This document shows positions 6,211-9,730 of a stretch of DNA of 9,730 nt, one piece after another. The notes under the pieces were generated by a model that made no database searches, had not been told where the DNA came from, and saw nothing but the letters and a program-made list of their open reading frames with translations. Source of the stretch: an uncultured Eubacteriales bacterium. GTDB taxonomy: Bacteria; Bacillota; Clostridia; Oscillospirales; Oscillospiraceae. The stretch is taken from assembly GCA_900549865.1 (NCBI GenBank), contig URPU01000084.1, positions 1-9,730 on the forward strand, written 5' to 3'. A program made the position numbers and the translations under genes. The first letter of the stretch is position 1, and every line of letters begins with the position of its first letter.

Positions 6211-6254
6211 TTAAGACTGCGCCGAAATACGCCTGTATTCCGGCACAGTCTTAA
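6211..6254 (-). terminator. Terminator of the sortase gene
   Basis: Arms 6211-6230 and 6235-6254 form a 20-bp stem with loop AGGC in the minus-strand RNA. Two positions that would be C/A mismatches in plus-strand RNA become G:U wobbles in minus-strand RNA, giving a fully paired helix only in the direction of the sortase. It lies 11 bases after the sortase stop. The tail after the hairpin is moderately U-rich, without a long U-run. Confidence 0.75.
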
Positions 6255-6265
6255 ATTCTTGGTTA

Positions 6266-7054
6266 TCAGCCTGCCAGCGGAACGAGCTTGCCCTGCACGA
6301 CGAATCTCGCGTTGTCGTACTCATACGTGCAGGTGGAAAGCGTGATAACGCGGTCATCCACCGTCACTTCCGTGTCAGAGGTGAACGTGGACTGCGACTT
6401 CATCTTTGCCACCCACGCTGCGTACTCCTCCGCGCTTGCAAAGGAGAGCGTGTACGTGTCAGAGTCGTAGCTGCATATGTACGCGCTGAATATTTCGATC
6501 TTGTAATTCTGCTTGGGCGTGTTGAGGTACATCACCGGGTGTGCGTCATAATACGCCTGATCGGAGTAGCTGTGCAGCGAGTTGAACATCGAGCCGTCCT
6601 TCATGTTGTGGCCGTATATGATGCTGTTTGCGCCGGAGAACTCCGGCCCGCACTCGCAGTCGAGGAACAGCGTGCCGCTGGAGTTGTATGTGCCGTCAAG
6701 CAGGTGGTGCAGGTACTCGTTGTTGTCCTCGCCCTGCGCGACGGGGTAGTTTATGACGGTGTCCTTGCTGTACAGCCAGCCGCAGACGTCCTCATTCGTG
6801 GCGAGAAGCTGCGTGAAATCGACGGTGATGGGGGAGGTCTCCTTCTCCTCATCCGACGTGTCCGCCTCGCTGACGGGGGAGGTCGTGGCGGCGGGCGTCT
6901 CCGCCGTGACGTACTGTTCGCTCATTTTTTCATAGGACTTCTGCGCGGCCTTATACTCGCTCAGCTTTGAAAAAAGCTTGTAGCCGCTGAAAAGAAACAC
7001 GCCGAGACATACGACGCACAGTATGACCAGCAGGATTTTTACGGTTTTGTTCAT
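6266..7054 (-). CDS. srtB: Class B sortase
   Basis: A 262-residue membrane-anchored cysteine transpeptidase that attaches proteins to the cell wall or builds surface polymers. The N-terminus has a membrane anchor at about 7-23 with Lys3/Lys6 on the cytoplasmic side, then a charged and Thr/Pro/Ser-rich spacer to about residue 76. The catalytic domain begins at DFTQLLATNEDVCGWL (79-94), the class B opening motif. The active site is complete: His149 in YGHNMKDGSMF, Cys242 in TLSTCTYE and Arg250 in NARFVV. The start is supported by GGAGG 8 bases upstream. No protein with an LPxTG- or NPxTG-like sorting signal lies in the window, so its substrate is elsewhere. Cys133 and Cys135 on the loop before the catalytic histidine (LDCECG) are unusual and could form a disulfide or bind a metal. 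Confidence 0.93.
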   Translation of the reverse strand: MNKTVKILLVILCVVCLGVFLFSGYKLFSKLSEYKAAQKSYEKMSEQYVTAETPAATTSPVSEADTSDEEKETSPITVDFTQLLATNEDVCGWLYSKDTVINYPVAQGEDNNEYLHHLLDGTYNSSGTLFLDCECGPEFSGANSIIYGHNMKDGSMFNSLHSYSDQAYYDAHPVMYLNTPKQNYKIEIFSAYICSYDSDTYTLSFASAEEYAAWVAKMKSQSTFTSDTEVTVDDRVITLSTCTYEYDNARFVVQGKLVPLAG

Positions 7055-7082
7055 ATATGTGGCCTCCAGTAGAAACTTACCA

Positions 7083-7105
7083 GCCGGCGGCTATCAGCCG
7101 CTGGC
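7083..7105 (-). promoter_or_regulatory. Hairpin in the sortase leader
   Basis: GCCGGCGGCT (7083-7092) and AGCCGCTGGC (7096-7105) pair over ten positions with one imperfect pair, around a 3-base loop. It lies between the predicted sortase -10 box and the ribosome binding site, close to the expected transcript start, so it may stabilise the 5' end of the message. Confidence 0.4.
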
Positions 7106-7111
7106 AAAATT

Positions 7112-7117
7112 ATTATA
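7112..7117 (-). promoter_or_regulatory. -10 box of the sortase promoter
   Basis: The minus strand reads TATAAT, preceded by GATG, about 58 bases before the sortase ATG. At 17-bp spacing the -35 position reads TTCCAT, a poor match, so the promoter may need an activator or be weak. It faces away from the sigma-like gene. Confidence 0.5.
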
Positions 7118-7179
7118 CATCATCCGATGCGAAAATGGAAGAGGGAATTATGTAAATCCCATCACAATTCTGATGTATA
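7114..7179. repeat. Separated inverted repeat TATACATCA / TGATGTATA
   Basis: TATACATCA (7114-7122) and TGATGTATA (7171-7179) are exact reverse complements, 48 bases apart, in the gap between the divergent sortase and sigma-like genes. The left arm overlaps the sortase -10 box. The right arm runs into TATAGA (7176-7181), a possible plus-strand -10. They may be two divergent promoters with the same extended -10 context, or two sites for one regulator. Confidence 0.4.
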
Positions 7180-7190
7180 GACGCCGCGCC

Positions 7191-7267
7191 GCGCGGAAAA
7201 GTTCCGCGCCTTCTCCGCCGCACGCGAAATTCGGCACAGCGCCGGGAAAACCGGGCGGAAAACCGCC
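7191..7267 (+). other. Cluster of GC-rich hairpins in the divergent gap
   Basis: GCGCGGAA-AAG-TTCCGCGC (7191-7209) is a perfect 8-bp stem. CCGG-GAAAA-CCGG follows at about 7242-7254, then GGCGG-AAAA-CCGCC (7254-7267) followed by TTAATTTT. No gene is visible here. It could be the leader of the sigma-like gene if transcription starts near 7188, a short RNA ending at about 7275, or decayed repeats. Confidence 0.35.
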
Positions 7268-7288
7268 TTAATTTTGCGCCCGCGGCGC

Positions 7289-7318
7289 TTGTATGTTGCG
7301 CCGCGCCTATGGTATACT
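7289..7318 (+). promoter_or_regulatory. Promoter of the sigma-like membrane protein gene
   Basis: TTGTAT (7289-7294) and TATACT (7313-7318) are 18 bases apart, and TGG directly before TATACT makes an extended -10 (TG-N-TATACT). The predicted start is near 7325, giving a leader of about 40 bases that includes the GGGGAG ribosome binding site. Confidence 0.6.
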
Positions 7319-7347
7319 ATTGAAAAATCATGTTTTTTCGACTGGAT

Positions 7348-7353
7348 GGGGAG
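7348..7353 (+). promoter_or_regulatory. Ribosome binding site that favours the GTG start at 7364
   Basis: GGGGAG lies 10 bases before GTG 7364. An in-frame ATG at 7346 overlaps the left side of this site and has no Shine-Dalgarno sequence of its own, so GTG 7364 is preferred. The two starts differ by six residues. Confidence 0.6.
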
Positions 7354-7363
7354 TGAATATACG

Positions 7364-9217
7364 GTGGACGAGAGGAATCTGGCCGCTCTGGTGGAGCGGG
7401 TGCTCGGCGGGGAAACGCGCGCGTATGAGGCGGTGTTTCTTGCGACCAAGGACAGCATGTATTTTCATGCAAAAACTATCCTGCAAAGCGAGGAGGCCGC
7501 GTGGGATGCAGTGCAGGATGCGTATATCGCGGCGTTCAGGAGCCTTGAAAAGCTGAAAACGCCGTCCACGGCGGATATTTGGCTGTGCGCCATCGCCGGC
7601 AATATCTGCTTCAGCCGCCTTAAAAAGCGCGCCGCCGCACAGGGCGTTAAAAGCGATGAAGCGGCGGGGGATGAGTCCGGCCTTGACCGCGCCTCCGCGC
7701 GGGCGGATATCGAGCGCTTCGTAGGCAGAAAGCTCGAGACCATGCCGGATATGGAGCGCACCGCGGTGCTGCTGCGCTATTGTGATGATATGTCGCTTTC
7801 GCAGATCGGCTCCATAATGCGCTGCGGTGAAGCCATGGTCGAGGGCAGCCTTGACAGTGCGGAAAAGCGCCTGTGCGTCTGCCGCGACACGGCCTCCGCC
7901 TCCGGTATCACGCCGACGGAGCTTAAAAACGCGCTGGTCGATCTTCAATCGGACACGGTGCTCTCCCCGTCCATCACGCTCAGCATCGGCAGCGCCATTG
8001 CGCAGCGCTGCGGCTACGAATCCGGGCTTCGCGTGACAACAGGCTATGACGCGCGCCCGCCGCGCGGCACACAGCGCCGACCGGAAAAGGAAACGCGCGA
8101 TGCCGGCGAAATGCGTAAGGCGCCGGATGAAGAGGGGCGCGCGCCGTACCGCAAAGCGCCCCCTGCGGAAGCGCCCGCGGCTGAAAAGCGCCGGACGTAT
8201 GAGCCGCGTAAGACCAACCCCACGCTGCTGTTTGCCGCGGCGCTCGTCATCATCGGCCTTGTCGTGGGCGCGTTCGCGCTGCGCGGGCTGCTGTCCGGCG
8301 ACGGCTCCGGGCTGGGCGGCCTCATGCACCGCGGCGAGGCGGAGGTCATATACGGCGCGGATGCCCCCGCGGCAGAAAAACGCCAAATATCCAGCGAGTG
8401 CGCGCAGGCGTACATGGGCGTTATAACCGACTATACCGGCCGCTTTGGCGTGTGCACGTCGCAGACGGCGGGGCAGGGGCTTGCCTATGCGCAGCTTCTC
8501 GACTTTGACGGCGACGGGCTTGACGAGCTGTATCTGTACTATATCCAGCCCAGCGGCAAGGACGCCGAGGGCGGCGACCTGTACAGCCTAACGGAGGAGC
8601 TGTGGGACTGGGCGGACGGCGCGCTTTCCAACTGCTTTACGCAGACGTATTATGCCGCTGACGACTTGAAGCCTGAGACCGGGGCAGAGCGCTGGAGCTA
8701 TGACGATGACGGCATACAGCGCCTCGCGTCGTGGTATTCCTACGTCGATGAGAACGGCTATGTTGATCAGGTGCTGCGCCTGTATGCGATTTCCGGCGGC
8801 GAGCTTGCCGTGCAGGAGGAGACCACGGCGATGTTCGTTGTGGCGAACGCGGCCAATCAGCGGCGCGACGGCTATCTTATAGAGCAGTACTACGGCAGCG
8901 AGAATTCGCATTATGACGACATCGGCTACTTCGTGGAGGGGGCCGTGACCGACGATGAGGGGCGCAGGTCGTATAATTATGAAAAGTGTCAGGCCATATT
9001 GGACATCGGCACGACGGATATCGTTCCGCTGGATAACTGGGATGAGGACAGCCCCGTGGCGAAGCTTAAGGATTTCTATGACATGAAAAAGTCCGGCAGC
9101 GGCGCGCAGCTCATCTATCCCAAGGGGCTGAACGGCGACGGCGTGCTCGCGTGGGAGATAAGCGACATCAACGGCTTCCTCAGCCGCCTTGCGGACATCT
9201 GCACCGGAACCGACTGA
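7364..9217 (+). CDS. ECF sigma-like protein fused to a membrane helix and extracytoplasmic domain
   Basis: 617 residues, far longer than a free ECF sigma factor (about 160-200). Residues 5-90 resemble sigma region 2, with the core-binding pattern DAVQDAYIAAFRSL (48-61) and WLCAIAGNICFSRLKKR (73-89). Residues 118-172 resemble region 4, starting TMPDMERTAVLLRY. Residues 225-285 are a Pro/Arg/Ala/Glu-rich linker, 286-308 is one membrane helix, and about 340-617 is a predicted outside domain with DFDGDGLDEL (380-389), a calcium-loop-like motif, and many Asp/Tyr residues. The likely topology is sigma inside, sensor outside. No anti-sigma gene is adjacent. The second half of the region 4 helix-turn-helix reads VEGSLDSAEKRL, lacking the basic residues usual there, so promoter binding is doubtful. 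It could be a tethered transcription regulator or a repurposed sigma scaffold. Confidence 0.75.
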   Translation: MDERNLAALVERVLGGETRAYEAVFLATKDSMYFHAKTILQSEEAAWDAVQDAYIAAFRSLEKLKTPSTADIWLCAIAGNICFSRLKKRAAAQGVKSDEAAGDESGLDRASARADIERFVGRKLETMPDMERTAVLLRYCDDMSLSQIGSIMRCGEAMVEGSLDSAEKRLCVCRDTASASGITPTELKNALVDLQSDTVLSPSITLSIGSAIAQRCGYESGLRVTTGYDARPPRGTQRRPEKETRDAGEMRKAPDEEGRAPYRKAPPAEAPAAEKRRTYEPRKTNPTLLFAAALVIIGLVVGAFALRGLLSGDGSGLGGLMHRGEAEVIYGADAPAAEKRQISSECAQAYMGVITDYTGRFGVCTSQTAGQGLAYAQLLDFDGDGLDELYLYYIQPSGKDAEGGDLYSLTEELWDWADGALSNCFTQTYYAADDLKPETGAERWSYDDDGIQRLASWYSYVDENGYVDQVLRLYAISGGELAVQEETTAMFVVANAANQRRDGYLIEQYYGSENSHYDDIGYFVEGAVTDDEGRRSYNYEKCQAILDIGTTDIVPLDNWDEDSPVAKLKDFYDMKKSGSGAQLIYPKGLNGDGVLAWEISDINGFLSRLADICTGTD

Positions 9218-9338
9218 CGCAGGGGAAAATCTATCAGTGCCTGTGCCGTTCACGGCGAACATGGAACAAATGAGCCAACCGAGGAAGGCACGGTGAATTG
9301 CTGAAAAGGATACATAAAGAAAAATAAATACGATTTAA
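9218..9338. other. Gap with a composition switch, no gene seen
   Basis: No gene or clear terminator follows the sigma-like gene; only a 4-bp mini-hairpin (GCCG-TTCA-CGGC, 9245-9256) is present. From about 9295 the sequence turns abruptly AT-rich and stays so to the window edge, which suggests the junction of an acquired segment. Confidence 0.5.
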
Positions 9339-9539
9339 GACCTATTTGAATTGATATCAGATAGTCATCTGAAAAATCCAATAGATGATATCGGAACAAA
9401 AATTACAAAGCTGTATACGCCAGAGAATAGAAAATCGCAACCGTTCTGTTTTGCAATTGAACAATGCCTATACACCCTTCTAGAAGACAGAGAAAACGAA
9501 TTAGCCTTAGTGGGTAAGCTAACAAATGTATCGAGTTGA
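9339..9539 (+). pseudogene. Unidentified ORF fragment before the helicase gene
   Basis: The frame is open from 9339 to the TGA at 9537-9539, with TTG 9351 as the only early start and no ribosome binding site before it. The ~62-66 residue product has protein-like composition (charged helix LEDRENELALVGKL near the end), but I do not recognise it. It looks like the C-terminal end of a longer protein whose 5' part is gone, or an untranslated frame. It ends 15 bases before the next gene, so an intact version would have been in the same operon. Confidence 0.3.
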
Positions 9540-9554
9540 TAATAGGAGATACTT

Positions 9555-9730
9555 ATGCTACACAACGGACTTTACGAGCAAATCATAAATAAGGGTCTGG
9601 ATGCAGAACTTTCCGTAACGGACAAGCTCTCTCAAACTGCGCCTATTGATAGCGCGGAAGCGTCTAAAGTATTATCAAAATATGTTGCCGAGATCGTTGA
9701 AAAGGGGCTAAACAACGTGAAAGACAATGG
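9555..9730 (+). CDS. N-terminus of a probable DUF3427-type DEAD/DEAH helicase (truncated by the window)
   Basis: The first 58 codons are present; the gene runs off the right edge. The start MLHNGLYEQIINKGLDAEL, followed by TAPIDSAEASKVLSKYVAEIVEKGL and VKDNG, matches the N-terminus I recall for large (about 900-1000 residue) proteins with a phospholipase-D-like nuclease domain, a superfamily 2 helicase and a C-terminal DUF3427. These occur in defence islands of Firmicutes and others. AGGAG (9544-9548) lies 6 bases before the ATG. No helicase or nuclease motif is within the visible part, so the call rests on N-terminal resemblance only. The AT-rich composition differs from the neighbouring genes. 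Confidence 0.65.
   Translation, partial: MLHNGLYEQIINKGLDAELSVTDKLSQTAPIDSAEASKVLSKYVAEIVEKGLNNVKDN

Noticed and set aside
7328..8386. 352-codon minus-strand open frame opposite the sigma-like gene
   Set aside because: R/A/H/G-rich composition typical of antisense GC-rich sequence. No ribosome binding site or domain, and it overlaps the promoter of the real gene.
1..9730. CRISPR array, tRNA or rRNA genes
   Set aside because: No regularly spaced direct repeats, tRNA cloverleaf or conserved rRNA stretches were seen by eye on either strand.

Overview
The window looks like a GC-rich, Gram-positive gut-type clostridium, most likely an uncultured member of the Oscillospirales. I infer this from the clear Shine-Dalgarno sites, the lipoprotein-type solute-binding protein, the class B sortase, the ECF-like sigma factor, and the short GC-rich hairpin repeats ending in a G-rich GGATTGG motif that litter gaps in that order. 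No species can be named from the sequence alone.

Layout, left to right. Bases 1-770 hold no convincing gene. The first ~400 bases are decayed hairpin repeats. The rest is AT-rich and carries a candidate promoter/operator and a terminator-like leader fold in front of the first operon. Bases 772-4839 are one plus-strand operon: a zinc-dependent, NAD-type medium-chain polyol/sugar-acid dehydrogenase, then a complete tripartite TRAP transporter in the order binding lipoprotein (dctP), small permease (dctQ), large permease (dctM). A hairpin lies between dctP and dctQ, dctQ starts with TTG, dctQ and dctM overlap by ATGA, and a strong terminator ends the unit. The simplest reading is that the transporter brings in an organic or sugar acid (or a related polyol derivative) that the dehydrogenase oxidises; the substrate cannot be read from the sequence.

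Bases 4929-5453 encode a small two-helix membrane protein with a YcxB-like C-terminal domain. It converges on two minus-strand genes: a cytidylate-kinase-like protein (5529-6161) and a class B sortase (6266-7054). A 21-bp perfect palindrome separates the converging transcripts. Between the two minus-strand genes is a hairpin whose imperfect pairs become G:U wobbles only in the minus-strand RNA, so it most likely terminates the sortase transcript.

Divergent from the sortase is a 617-codon gene (7364-9217) joining an N-terminal ECF sigma-like region, a disordered Pro/Ala/Arg/Glu-rich linker, one membrane helix and a ~300-residue predicted extracytoplasmic domain. Its sigma-4 recognition helix has lost the usual basic residues, which makes it the most unusual protein here.

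At about base 9300 the composition changes abruptly to AT-rich. An unidentified ORF fragment (9339-9539) is followed by the first 58 codons of a gene resembling the N-terminus of DUF3427-type DEAD/DEAH helicases, which are often found in defence islands. This edge is probably the start of a horizontally acquired segment that continues outside the window.
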